Part shown: piece after piece, positions 52,801 through 60,785 of the stretch | Numbering within the stretch: position 1 is the stretch's first letter | Layout: every line of letters begins with the position of its first letter | Origin: Actinomyces naeslundii | Lineage (GTDB): Bacteria > Actinomycetota > Actinomycetes > Actinomycetales > Actinomycetaceae | NCBI RefSeq assembly: GCF_001956585.1 | Contig: NZ_MSRR01000019.1 | Span: 1-64,000, forward strand | Direction: 5' to 3' | DNA: 64,000 nucleotides | The notes under the pieces: model-generated | Seen by the model: only the letters and a program-made list of their open reading frames with translations | Told to the model about the DNA's origin: nothing | The model's database searches: none | Program-made: the position numbers and the translations under genes

Positions 52801-52935
52801 GGTGTTGAGGTCGTCGACAACGACAAGACCCTCAATGAGGCCGGCAACGTGGGCCTGACCACCTACATGTCCGGCTCGGCCGGGCCGGAGACCGTCACCC
52901 TGTCGGTCGACAAGGTCACCATCAAGCAGCACTGA
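49870..52935 (+). CDS. Secreted beta-propeller / FN3 / LamG multidomain protein
   Basis: A 1021-residue secreted protein. The signal peptide is residues 1-31 (LLAAALIPLGAVTLAPAAPA). A beta-propeller (40-435) is clearly homologous to the protein at 47072, including MADCHGDSYDVLP and SHSHDCSNIGGF. An FN3-like module follows (450-545), then a LamG jelly roll (about 555-780: HYWSFDETSGDKAEDF, WHHIVASLSP, DIDEAAVYSTPLSARQ). A Lys/Asp/Gly linker leads to a second jelly-roll-like domain (815-1021). LamG folds often bind carbohydrate, so an adhesin or glycan-processing role is plausible. No sortase signal is seen. A 22-bp terminator stem follows. Confidence 0.85.
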   Translation: MKLPRRLLSGLLAAALIPLGAVTLAPAAPAAADPAPAGAAGAPSTVSADALPTAQINGIVWDQVVVGDVVYAVGKFSAVRPAGSPAGQNESPRGNAMAYNINTGEILDWAPTTNATINTIAASADGQTLYLGGEFTTLNNQTAWRVGAVRAADGQRVPLGASANNSVKALSVSANGQTLYIGGAFTQINSSARQRVAAINLSTQKVTGFAPKIDNYYVRSIVEATDGSAVAIGGAFESVGGSDKPGHGIAVFETDGTLRKNNVSSVVRGAGAEASVMSVKADEQGLYAASYSRLGTFEGVMRLNWTTGNIDYMADCHGDSYDVLPAGDVVYAASHSHDCSNIGGFPDVAYHYHNAVAYTNAATGTVEENHGWGYKNYAGQNATTNLNFYPDFTPGKISGAVQATWTVEGNDKYVVYGGEFLAVNGTAQQGLVRFARRDIAPNKQGPMDKGGAFKVSGSSPRAGVVSLSFKANWDRDDKTLTYNVFRDSMNGQPVSSQSVTAGFWERPDLSATDVVDPGSTHRYRVQVTDQWGASTTSDWVTVKAGEGQGLSKYGARVLADGAAHYWSFDETSGDKAEDFVAERNMTIRGKAYKRGGGSVLGSGASLTMTSDANNKSHAATRVASQAPTAFSMEAWVRTSSTSGGAIMSYGSSATNQSWNRDRMVYMRDDGTLSFMLYPGKLATITTPKSYNDGQWHHIVASLSPTSGAMLYVDGNLAAFDGSMTKGQSYSGYWRIGGDALSGVNGQPSNTNIQADIDEAAVYSTPLSARQIAEHYTAATGKQVEPDKGDGKGKDNGKDNAGKGKDKDKQPEGKALLEDPFERSVNGGWGKAATGGSWKTTWNAAAFSVDGTSGRIAMAGPRSSASIISDEIKSTSTDAVVDFSLDAVPSGNGAFISYAARSTKAGQYQATVRVGSAGNPVITVSRVVKGRETSLGSYVLPQGYTAGQPLHLRMVVDGAESTNIQAKLWAGNTEPAEWGVEVVDNDKTLNEAGNVGLTTYMSGSAGPETVTLSVDKVTIKQH

Positions 52936-52945
52936 CACCTGCTGG

Positions 52946-52994
52946 CAACGGGCCGGGCCGGGAAGAAGCTTGTTCTTCCCGGCCCGGCCCGTTG
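52946..52994 (+). terminator. Strong intrinsic terminator
   Basis: A perfect 22-bp stem (52946-52967 with 52973-52994) with a 5-nt loop begins 10 bp after the stop codon and is followed by TGGTTT. Confidence 0.88.
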
Positions 52995-53184
52995 TGGTTT
53001 GCACAGGGAACGGCTGCCCGCGGACCGGGGGTGCCGTGGCGTCGATGTGATCCGCCTTGACCACAGGCATGGATCCGGCTGGACGCCCGCCGACCAGCAC
53101 TCGGCCACTCTCCGATATGTCACACGGCGGCAACACGGTCCGTCTCTAGGATCTCCCTGTAGCGAGAATCCACTAGGAGGAACC

Positions 53185-54156
53185 ATGATCAGGGTAGCGA
53201 TCAACGGATACGGCAATCTCGGCCGTGGCGCCGAGCAGGCCATCACCAAGAACAAGGACATGGAGCTCGTCGTCGTCTTCACCCGGCGCGACCCGGCCTC
53301 GGTCACCACCCAGGGGGCCCCCGTCGCCCACGTGGATGACATGGCCGCCTGGGCCGACAAGGTCGATGTCTGCCTGAACTGCGGGGGCTCCGCCACCGAT
53401 CTGATCGAGCAGACCCCGGCGACGGCAGCCCTGTTCAACACGGTCGACTCCTTCGACACCCACGCCCGCATCCCTGAGCACTTCGCCGCCGTCGACGCGG
53501 CCGCCAAGGCCGCCGGGAAGGTCGCCCTGATCTCTGCCGGCTGGGACCCGGGCCTGTTCTCCATGCTGCGGGTCCTGGGGGAGGCCGTCCTGCCCGACGG
53601 CGCCACCACCACGTTCTGGGGGCCCGGCGTCTCCCAGGGGCACTCCGACGCCCTGCGCCGCATCGACGGCGTCGTGGACGCCAAGCAGTACACCCGCCCG
53701 GTGGAGGCGACCGTCGCCGCGGTCAAGGCCGGAGACGACGTCGAGCTGACCACTCGCTCCATGCACACGCGCGACTGCTACGTGGTGGCCGAGGAGGGCG
53801 CTGACCTGGCCCGCATCGAGCGGGAGATCGTGGAGATGCCCAACTACTTCGCCGACTACGACACCACCGTCACCTTCATCACCGCCGAGGAGCTGGCCGC
53901 CGAGCATGCGGGTATCCCGCACGGCGGTTCCGTCATCCGTCGCGGGCACACCTCCGACGGCGTGGCCGAGACCGTGAGCTTCGAGCTGCAGCTCGGCTCC
54001 AACCCGGAGTTCACCGGCTCGGTCCTGGCCGCCACGGCGCGCGCGGTGGCGAGGTTGGCCGCTCGCGGCGAGTCCGGTGCGCGCACCGTCTTCGACGTGA
54101 CGCTCGCCGACCTGTCCGCCACGACTCCCGAGGACCTGCGCGCCCACTACCTGTGA
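53185..54156 (+). CDS. ddh: Meso-diaminopimelate dehydrogenase
   Basis: The 323-residue NADPH-dependent enzyme converts tetrahydrodipicolinate directly to meso-diaminopimelate, a one-step branch of lysine biosynthesis. The nucleotide-binding start is IRVAINGYGNLGRGAEQAI. Further family stretches are NCGGSATDL, SAGWDPGLFSMLRVL and FWGPGVSQGHSDALRRIDGV, the last typical of Ddh. Length equals the corynebacterial enzyme. The ATG is set by AGGAGG four bases upstream; an open frame upstream of it is not coding. It is a single-gene unit between a surface protein and the glycan genes. Confidence 0.95.
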   Translation: MIRVAINGYGNLGRGAEQAITKNKDMELVVVFTRRDPASVTTQGAPVAHVDDMAAWADKVDVCLNCGGSATDLIEQTPATAALFNTVDSFDTHARIPEHFAAVDAAAKAAGKVALISAGWDPGLFSMLRVLGEAVLPDGATTTFWGPGVSQGHSDALRRIDGVVDAKQYTRPVEATVAAVKAGDDVELTTRSMHTRDCYVVAEEGADLARIEREIVEMPNYFADYDTTVTFITAEELAAEHAGIPHGGSVIRRGHTSDGVAETVSFELQLGSNPEFTGSVLAATARAVARLAARGESGARTVFDVTLADLSATTPEDLRAHYL

Positions 54157-54875
54157 GGCGGACAGCCTGATGCGTCCCGCCGCCGATTCGACGTCGGCGG
54201 CGGGACGAAGAATGCGTTGTCTCGTGGCTTCCGAGAGCTTCGGTGTCATGACATCTCAAGAAGCCGGCAGGGCGGGTATCTCGAGCGCGATTGTCGTTGT
54301 TCGTTCTGTCGGCAGCGGGCTTGGTCGTTTGGGTGGTGCCTGGCGTGTACTGCACGAGGACCGGGGGCTACTGGGCAAGGTCTGGGTGTACTCCATGAGG
54401 CGCGGGGACTCGGGCAGTACTCACAATCCCTGGCCAGTACATCCCTACCCCTGCGGAGTGGGCCGACCTGAAAGGGCTCGGGTCGGAGCCGGTGTTGAGT
54501 CAGTGCCACTGGGACCTTGCGCAGGGGCGGATGAGGCCGGGGGTGTCAGGATCTGCCGTGAAGATCCTGGCCCCGGTTACGCGAGCGGCCCGGTGTCCAC
54601 ACAGCGGACATCAGTGAGCCCGCCGTCGATGAGTCCGGCAGAGATCCTCGGAGTTCTGCGGTTCTGGCTCGGCCTGTGGGAGCCTGCGCGGTGTTGATGC
54701 CGCTTCATGGACACCCGCACCTGCCAGGCCCCTTTTCATCGGCTCGTCGTCGCCTCCAGGACGACCAGCCCTACCGTGGATTCCCGCCGGAGCGAGTGTC
54801 TCAGGTGACATGACACTCACGTGCCTCGGAAGCGAGGCGGACAGGACACGACGGGATACGGAAGCGCAGGCTGAA
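54157..54875. other. Long convergent intergenic region
   Basis: This 719-bp gap lies between ddh (+) and a glycosyltransferase (-). No gene is supported: the longest frames have no ribosome site and overlap the dispersed repeat at 54327-54440. An 8-bp hairpin (CAGGATCT / AGATCCTG) lies near 54548-54570. The remainder shows nothing I can name. Confidence 0.5.
54327..54440. repeat. Dispersed 114-bp repeat, copy A
   Basis: Ungapped match to 58272-58385 at 91 of 114 bases (80 %), with weaker similarity continuing about 25 bp further. The core TGCCTGGCGTGTACTGCACG is identical in both. The ends are loosely inverted (GTGTACTG left, CAGTACAT right), so a folded RNA or REP-like element is likely. 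It lies between convergent genes. Confidence 0.8.
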
Positions 54876-55946
54876 TCAGCCGCGGATGAGGGGCTCATCG
54901 ACGTCCGGCAGCTCGCCACGGCGAGCTGCCCGGAGCAGTCTCAGCCCGTCGCGGGTGGCCTGAGCGGCGGTGACGAGCGGGCGCCGGGTGCGCAGGAGCT
55001 GGCGCCTGCCGCCGCGCAGGACGATCTCACGAGCGGCCCGACCGGCGGTGGCCACCCAACGGCGCTGCGTGGCCCGGTCCAGGTGCAGGCCCGCGTACAG
55101 CAGCCGGTTGCGCACGTTGTAGTAGTAGTAGATGTCCGACTTGGAACGGTTCCCCTGCTCGGAGTCCTGCGAATCATGGGAACCCTGAGCCTCGGAGTGG
55201 GTGCCGCCCTCGTCGTGGACGGCGACGGCGCCGCGCGCCAGGTCCAGGCTGCCGCCGGCCGCCAGCACCCGGGCCGAGAAGTCCACGTCCTCCCAGTACA
55301 GGAAGTAGCGCGCGTCGAAGCCCCCGGCTGCCTCGAACAGATCCGTCGACAGGGCCAGGCAGGCCCCTGAGAGCCACGGCTGGGTACCGCCCGGGGGGAT
55401 CGGGCGCGGCGAGCGGCGCGAGCGCATCGATCCATCTGCCAGGCACACGACGATTCCGTCGGAGACGATACGGCCGGTGGAGTCCTTGAGCACCGGCGCC
55501 ACCAGGGCCGAGCGGTCCGCGTAGGCCCTGGCCGCCAGTCGGATGAGGTCGGCCCGGGCGATGACGGCGTCGGGATTGAGCAGGACGAGCAGGTCGGCAC
55601 CGAGCTCGCGGGCCCGTGCCGCCCCCAGGTTCATGCCGCCGCCGAAGCCCGTGTTCGTCTGCGGCAGCACCGCCTCCCAGCCGCGTGAGGAGGCCAGCGC
55701 CACCAGCTCCTCGCGGGCGGCGGGGGTGGAGTAGTTGTCCACGACGACGATGCGGGCCTCGGGGGAGTCCTCGGCCACGCGCGCCAGGGTGCGCTCCAGC
55801 AGCGCCGCCGAGTCATAGCTGACGACGACGACCGCCGTGCGGGAGAGCAGCTCGTGGCCGGAGAGCCCGCCGACGTTCTCGGGCGCGGCCGACTCCGCGG
55901 TCTCGGCGGCGTCGGTGCTCAGGGTGGGCTCAGAAGTGGCGGTCAT
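54876..55946 (-). CDS. GT2-family rhamnosyltransferase-like enzyme
   Basis: The 356-residue GT-A enzyme starts with VVVVSYDSAALLERTLARV, has VVDNYSTP, NTGFGGGMNLGAARA and the metal-binding NPDAVI. The later GGFDARYFLYWEDVDFSARV is characteristic of WbbL-like dTDP-rhamnosyltransferases. The gene ends with a basic, Arg-rich tail. It is transcribed alone; the neighbouring pair of GT2 genes is divergent from it across a 118-bp gap. The true acceptor is unknown. No strong ribosome site precedes the ATG. Confidence 0.85.
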   Translation of the reverse strand: MTATSEPTLSTDAAETAESAAPENVGGLSGHELLSRTAVVVVSYDSAALLERTLARVAEDSPEARIVVVDNYSTPAAREELVALASSRGWEAVLPQTNTGFGGGMNLGAARARELGADLLVLLNPDAVIARADLIRLAARAYADRSALVAPVLKDSTGRIVSDGIVVCLADGSMRSRRSPRPIPPGGTQPWLSGACLALSTDLFEAAGGFDARYFLYWEDVDFSARVLAAGGSLDLARGAVAVHDEGGTHSEAQGSHDSQDSEQGNRSKSDIYYYYNVRNRLLYAGLHLDRATQRRWVATAGRAAREIVLRGGRRQLLRTRRPLVTAAQATRDGLRLLRAARRGELPDVDEPLIRG

Positions 55947-56064
55947 GGGGACAGGAGCCTTCCAGTGACAGGACGGGTCGAGAACCGACAGGGCGATTCG
56001 CGACGTCGGGCGGGGAACGGACCGTGGGGGCGTACCCGGCTCGTGATAGTACCGTTAGACCCTG

Positions 56065-57168
56065 ATGTCACGCCGTGAGCCGCCGGTAGGCGGGAGGAAG
56101 GACGGGCTGGACGTGCACCTGACCATCGCGATGCTCACCTACCGCCGCAACGAGTACCTGGCGCAGGTCATCCCCCAGCTGCTGGAGCAGGCCGACGACG
56201 TCTCCGGGCCGGATGCGACGGCGGGTGTGCTCATCGTGGACAACGACCCCCAGGCCGGGGCGCGAGCCGTCGTCGAGGCCGCACGGGCGGCGCTGGGGAG
56301 CGATCCGGCGGAATCGCCGGAACCGCTCGGGGAGGATGATTCGGCAGTCTCTGCGCTGACGTCGCGGCTGATCTACGTCCACGAGCCCGAGCCGGGGATC
56401 GTGGCCGGACGCAACCGAGCCCTGAGCGAGGCCCGCGGCTCCGACGCCCTCGTCTTCATCGACGACGACGAGATCCCCTCACCGGGGTGGCTGGCCTCCC
56501 TGGTGAGCACCTGGCGATCCCAGGAATGCGCCGCGGTCACCGGCCCCACGCCGCCCACCTTCGAGGACACCCCCTCGCCGTGGGTCACCGCCTCGGGAGC
56601 CTTCGACTCCTGGGAGGCCGCCGACGGCGCCCAGGTTCGCAGCGCCGACACCGGCAACCTGCTCCTGGACCTGGGCGTCGTCGAGCGCCTGGGACTGCGC
56701 TTCGACCCGCGCTACGGGCTCACCGGCGGCGAGGACTCCCTCTTCACCCGCCAGCTCACCCGGGCCGGTGGTGTCATCCGCTTCGCGGCCGGGGCGGTCG
56801 TCACCAAGCGCGTGCCCGCCGCCCGAGCCAGGCGTACCTGGGTGCTGGAGCGCTCCCTGCGCTCGGGCTCGTCCTGGGCCCGGGTGCGTATCGACACGGC
56901 CGGACCCGCCGACGGCACGTCGGGGGGACTGGCGCGTCTGAGGCTGCGTCTGGGCTACGGGATCAAGGGGCTGGCCAAGGCCGGTGTCGACGGGGCGCGC
57001 GCCGGCGTGGCCCGCATCCGCGGTGACGTGCCCGCACAGGCCCGCTACGAGGTCTCCTCGCGCGGGGGGCTGGGCATGGTCGTGGGCGCGCTGGGCGGGC
57101 ACGTGCGCGAGTACGGTCGCCCCCGCAGTCGGCGGAATGCGATGCGCACGGGAAGGAAGGGCGCATGA
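56065..57168 (+). CDS. GT2-family glycosyltransferase (first of a tandem pair)
   Basis: The 367-residue GT-A enzyme has a nucleotide-sugar domain: LTIAMLTYRRNEYLAQVIPQ, VLIVDNDPQAGAR, EPGIVAGRNRALSEA, and the metal motif FIDDDEIPSPGWLASLV. It also has the acceptor-side GLTGGEDSLFTRQL. The C-terminal 90 residues are basic. A TACCGT -10 box ends nine bases before the ATG at 56065; a GTG at 56113 would start right at the conserved core and has AAGGA upstream, so either start may be used. It overlaps the next gene, a paralogue, by 4 bp. Confidence 0.82.
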   Translation: MSRREPPVGGRKDGLDVHLTIAMLTYRRNEYLAQVIPQLLEQADDVSGPDATAGVLIVDNDPQAGARAVVEAARAALGSDPAESPEPLGEDDSAVSALTSRLIYVHEPEPGIVAGRNRALSEARGSDALVFIDDDEIPSPGWLASLVSTWRSQECAAVTGPTPPTFEDTPSPWVTASGAFDSWEAADGAQVRSADTGNLLLDLGVVERLGLRFDPRYGLTGGEDSLFTRQLTRAGGVIRFAAGAVVTKRVPAARARRTWVLERSLRSGSSWARVRIDTAGPADGTSGGLARLRLRLGYGIKGLAKAGVDGARAGVARIRGDVPAQARYEVSSRGGLGMVVGALGGHVREYGRPRSRRNAMRTGRKGA

Positions 57169-58157
57169 GCCGGCTGACGATCGCCATCCCCACCTTCCGG
57201 CGTCCCGATGACCTGAAGCGGGCCATCGGAGGGGTCCTGAAACAGGTCGCGGAGCAGGCTGCGCGCGAGCCCAGTGGCGGGACCGTCTCCGACGCCGAGG
57301 TCCTCGTCATCGACAACGACGCGCAGTGCTCTGGGCGTAAGGCCGCTCTTGCCGCGGCGGCGGATGCCGGGGTGGCGGTGCGTGCCTCGGCGGATGAGCC
57401 GACGGCGGGGGATATGAACGTGCGCTACGTCGTCGAGGAGCGGCCCGGTGTGGCGGCGGTGCGCAACCGCGCACTGGATGAGACCACTGAGCGCGACCTG
57501 CTCATCTTCATCGACGACGACGAGGAGCCCGAGCCCGGCTGGCTCGCCGCCCTCGTGGGGCTCCAGGCCTCGACCGGCTGCCAGGCGGTGGCCGGGCCGG
57601 TCATCCCGGTCTATGAGGTCGAGCCGGAGGAGTGGGTACGCCAGGGGGAGTTCTTCGTGCGCAAGACCTGGCCCACCGGAACTGTTCGCCCGGTGGCGGC
57701 CTCCAACTGCCTGCTGCTGGACCTGGGCTTCGTGCGACGGGTCGGGCTGCGCTTCGACGAGGCCTTTGGGGCCACCGGGGGAGAGGACACGCTCTTCACC
57801 CGTCAGCTGTGCGCCGCGGGCGGGGTCATCCGCTGGTGCGCGGAGGCGCGCGTGCGCGACCACGTCCCGGCCTCCCGGCTCGCCCGTCCCTGGATCCTGC
57901 GCCGGCAGCGATCCCACGCCGCCACCTCGGTGCGCGTCGAGCTGGCTCTGGCGGGAGGCGGGGCCCAGCCGGCCATCCGGGCCCGGGCCGCGGCCGGTGG
58001 CCTGGTGCGCATCGTCATCGGGGGCCTTCGGACGGCCGGCGGCACACTGATCGGCGATCCGAGGCACGCGGCCAAGGGGGCACGGCTACTGGCGCGCGGT
58101 CGCGGCATCCTGGCGGCGAGCACCGGCGGCGGCGTCCACCGCGAGTACGACCACTGA
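57165..58157 (+). CDS. GT2-family glycosyltransferase (second of a tandem pair)
   Basis: The 330-residue paralogue of the preceding gene shares the same landmarks: LTIAIPTFRRPDDLKRAI, VLVIDNDAQ, RPGVAAVRNRALDE, IFIDDDEEPEPGWLAALV and GATGGEDTLFTRQL. The pair probably adds successive or related sugars, or arose by recent duplication with change of specificity. Translation is coupled by the ATGA overlap. The gene ends near copy B of the dispersed repeat. Confidence 0.85.
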   Translation: MSRLTIAIPTFRRPDDLKRAIGGVLKQVAEQAAREPSGGTVSDAEVLVIDNDAQCSGRKAALAAAADAGVAVRASADEPTAGDMNVRYVVEERPGVAAVRNRALDETTERDLLIFIDDDEEPEPGWLAALVGLQASTGCQAVAGPVIPVYEVEPEEWVRQGEFFVRKTWPTGTVRPVAASNCLLLDLGFVRRVGLRFDEAFGATGGEDTLFTRQLCAAGGVIRWCAEARVRDHVPASRLARPWILRRQRSHAATSVRVELALAGGGAQPAIRARAAAGGLVRIVIGGLRTAGGTLIGDPRHAAKGARLLARGRGILAASTGGGVHREYDH

Positions 58158-58271
58158 GCAGCGGGTCTGGGATCCAACTCTGCTGGACCGCCTCGGTCCG
58201 CGGATGAGTCTCAGGCCGAGAGATCGTGCCAGTGGGCGGTCTGGATCCGGCGTGGTTCGGGGAACGCAGCC

Positions 58272-58385
58272 GTTGGGGTGCTGCCTGGCGTGTACTGCAC
58301 GAGGGTCGGGGGCCACTGGGTGAGGCTCGGGTGTGCTTCCCGAGGTGCGGGGGCTGGTGCAGTATGCACAGCCCTTGGCCAGTGC
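58272..58385. repeat. Dispersed 114-bp repeat, copy B
   Basis: Matches 54327-54440 at 80 % without gaps and in the same orientation. It too lies between convergent genes (GT2 and the Wzy-like gene). Confidence 0.8.
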
Positions 58386-58420
58386 GCCCTGAACCTCGTG
58401 GAGTACGCCGGTGCTCACGG

Positions 58421-59857
58421 CTACTGGGCGGGTGCCGCGGCCTCCGGGTGAGGATCTGCCGCGGGGAGGGGCTCGACGTCGGGGGTGAGCTCTGATGAGG
58501 GCGCCGCATCGGTGTCGGTGCTCTCGTCCTCCGGGGCGTCACCCGGCTCGTCATCAGCGCCCAGCTGGGCGGCGTCGCGCAGGGCCGGTTGCAGCACGGC
58601 GGCGCCCAGCACGATCGGGAGGTAGGCCGGCAGTACCGTCCACGGCCCCACGAACACGTTCTGCACCACGGTCAGGGCCGCGAAGAACAGCCAGGGCGTG
58701 GCCTTGAGCCGCCCCAGGTCGCGCATCATCGCCGCCAGTGCCATCCCGGCGATGAGCAGCAGCAGGAGAGCCCCGGGGATCGAGGCCGCCGCCCACATGT
58801 CCATGACCCCGGAGTGCAGCTCGATGCGACCACCGAACATGAAGTTCTCGACGTAGCCGTTCTCCGGGTCGTAGCCCAGGGCCGCCATTCCTCTCTTGGC
58901 CACCCACAGGTCTTCGAAGCGGGGCTTGACGCCTGCGCCGTACCCCCACGGGCGGTTTCGGAACAGGGCCCAGGAGGCCCCCAGCTCGGGCCGAGCGGAC
59001 AGCAGCAGGCCCGCAGAGCTCGAGGACTGGGCGATGGTGCGGTTCTGGGCGTCCTCGCCCAGGGTCCCGGACTCCGAGGCGGCAACGACCCCGGCCATCG
59101 CCGTCACACCCACGACCGCCAGCACGATGATCTGCGAGACCGCCAGACGCCTCGGAGTGGGGACGTTCCACCGCGCCCATGAGGCCAGGGCCTGCCAGAT
59201 GACCGTGCCCAGGATGATGGCGAGGAAGGCCAGGGTGGAGCGCGAGTCGGAGACGAGGAAGACACCGCTGAGCCCCAGCAGGGCCACGATCTGCACGAGC
59301 CTGCGTCGGTTGGCCACAAAGCTGAGGACCATGATCGTCACCGCCGCCCCGACCCCGAACTTCCACGGGTTGGGACTGGTCTGAAGGAGCGGTAACGCGT
59401 CCAGGAACATGCCGAAGCCGACCGCCATCGCCGCGCGCCTCGTTCCCAGCCGGCGCGCTCCCCACACGAAGACGGCCACCGCGCACGGCACCGCCAGCAG
59501 GCTCAGGGTGGTGGCGCGGCGGGCCCAGGCCTCGACGACGAAGCTGTTCTCGGCCAGCAGGGACATGATGTAGGCCGTGCCCGCGGCCAGGATCGACAGG
59601 ATGAGCAGCAGAGACAGGCGGCGCGCCTTGCGCACGGCCGTCCAGGTGATGGGGAGTGCGGCGAGCGCGACGCAGTCGCCGACGCTCAGGGCGGCCGCCA
59701 GCTCGCGGCGCACGCCCACGCAGATCAGGAGGACGACGGCGATCGCCATCTCCAGGCGTCGTCGTCGGGGACTCGGCTCAGGCCTCGACTCGAGATCAGT
59801 CGCCAACGACGTCTGCGAGCCGCTGTGGGAAGCGGCCGGTGACCAGGGCTGGGCCAC
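58421..59857 (-). CDS. Wzy-like / O-antigen ligase family membrane protein
   Basis: The 478-residue protein has about ten to twelve membrane helices. The stretch LVSDSRSTLAFLAIILG is typical of the O-antigen polymerase and ligase fold, and a long external loop lies near residues 270-360. It would join repeat units or attach a finished chain. The start is a GTG 6 bp after the stop of the Wzz-like gene. The last 70 residues are acidic and disordered (Asp/Glu/Pro). Gene order with Wzz fits a Wzy-dependent pathway, with Wzx encoded at 40532. Confidence 0.78.
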   Translation of the reverse strand: MAQPWSPAASHSGSQTSLATDLESRPEPSPRRRRLEMAIAVVLLICVGVRRELAAALSVGDCVALAALPITWTAVRKARRLSLLLILSILAAGTAYIMSLLAENSFVVEAWARRATTLSLLAVPCAVAVFVWGARRLGTRRAAMAVGFGMFLDALPLLQTSPNPWKFGVGAAVTIMVLSFVANRRRLVQIVALLGLSGVFLVSDSRSTLAFLAIILGTVIWQALASWARWNVPTPRRLAVSQIIVLAVVGVTAMAGVVAASESGTLGEDAQNRTIAQSSSSAGLLLSARPELGASWALFRNRPWGYGAGVKPRFEDLWVAKRGMAALGYDPENGYVENFMFGGRIELHSGVMDMWAAASIPGALLLLLIAGMALAAMMRDLGRLKATPWLFFAALTVVQNVFVGPWTVLPAYLPIVLGAAVLQPALRDAAQLGADDEPGDAPEDESTDTDAAPSSELTPDVEPLPAADPHPEAAAPAQ

Positions 59858-59863
59858 GGCCGG

Positions 59864-60526
59864 TCAGGAGTCTTCCCGAGATCGACGGCGCCCAATGATG
59901 AGCAACGGGTCCTCGACCTTGTCCTGCGGGTTCTTCTGGCTCAGGAAGTATAGAAGGATGGCCATGACAGCACCGGCGGCCAGGCCGATGGCGGCTCCGA
60001 TGGGCGTGGTGGACAGGGCCGACAGGCTCGAGGGCGAGGTGGGAGTCGTGGGAGGGTTGTCCACCGCCAGAGTCAGGTCGCCACCGCCCGGAACCAGGTA
60101 GGACTGCCCTCGGGCCACCGAGTCCAGGGCGCCGATCTCCGCCTGGGCGATTGCGTGGGCCCGTTCCGGATCGGTACTGGTGGCTGAGATCTCGACGATG
60201 AAGGTCCCGGTCTTGGCGCTCACGGTCACCGACTTGCGCAGCTCGGCCTGGTCGATTCCCGTGCTCTTGGAGACCTCGGACAGGGTGCTCTCCGAGGTTC
60301 CGAGCTCCACCAGGGTCGGGATGATCTTGTCGAAGCTGCTGATCGGGGAGGACGCGTTGGGGTCCTCGGACCTGTTCTCCACAGCCAGCTTCGCGCTCGC
60401 GGTGGAGGTGTACTGCGCCGGCGTCAGCAGGCCGAAGCCGAGACCGACGAGGGCGCCCAGCACAACGTGCATGACCACCAGGACTGCGTTCTTGCGCAGC
60501 GCGACAATGAGGGTTTCCGGGTCCAT
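59864..60526 (-). CDS. Wzz/YveK-type chain-length regulator
   Basis: The 220-residue protein has an N-terminal helix (about 14-35, VLVVMHVVLGALVGLGFGLL), an external domain starting TPAQYTSTASAKLAVE, and a second helix near 176-198, followed by a short basic cytoplasmic tail. This is the polysaccharide co-polymerase layout of Gram-positive YveK/CpsC proteins. No tyrosine-kinase domain or partner is encoded next to it, and the proline-rich motif before the second helix is weak. It probably sets polymer length together with the Wzy-like protein. Confidence 0.82.
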   Translation of the reverse strand: MDPETLIVALRKNAVLVVMHVVLGALVGLGFGLLTPAQYTSTASAKLAVENRSEDPNASSPISSFDKIIPTLVELGTSESTLSEVSKSTGIDQAELRKSVTVSAKTGTFIVEISATSTDPERAHAIAQAEIGALDSVARGQSYLVPGGGDLTLAVDNPPTTPTSPSSLSALSTTPIGAAIGLAAGAVMAILLYFLSQKNPQDKVEDPLLIIGRRRSREDS

Positions 60527-60785
60527 GGGTTCCGTTCTGGTGATTGCGGGAGCAACAGAATAGCGTGCCGGTGAGGGCGCGAGCCGGACGCAGGGGGTGA
60601 ATCACCTCGTTCCTGGGCACTTCTCAGCGCCCGCTAGGCCGAGATGCGCGTGTGGATTGCGAGTATGCCCGGGACGACCGTCCGATTGGGGAGTGATGAA
60701 CGTGACGGGAACCCGTCAGTCGGAGCGGGTTCGACGACGGTGAGAGACGTCACCGGGCAGCACTGGGTGGTGACGGGCGGCGCAC

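Noticed and set aside
31896-52935. Sortase LPXTG anchors on the surface proteins
   Set aside because: None of the three large exported proteins ends in LPXTG, a hydrophobic helix and a basic tail.
54170-54697. A 175-codon plus-strand frame downstream of ddh
   Set aside because: It has no ribosome site or family feature and crosses the dispersed repeat, which is better explained as non-coding.
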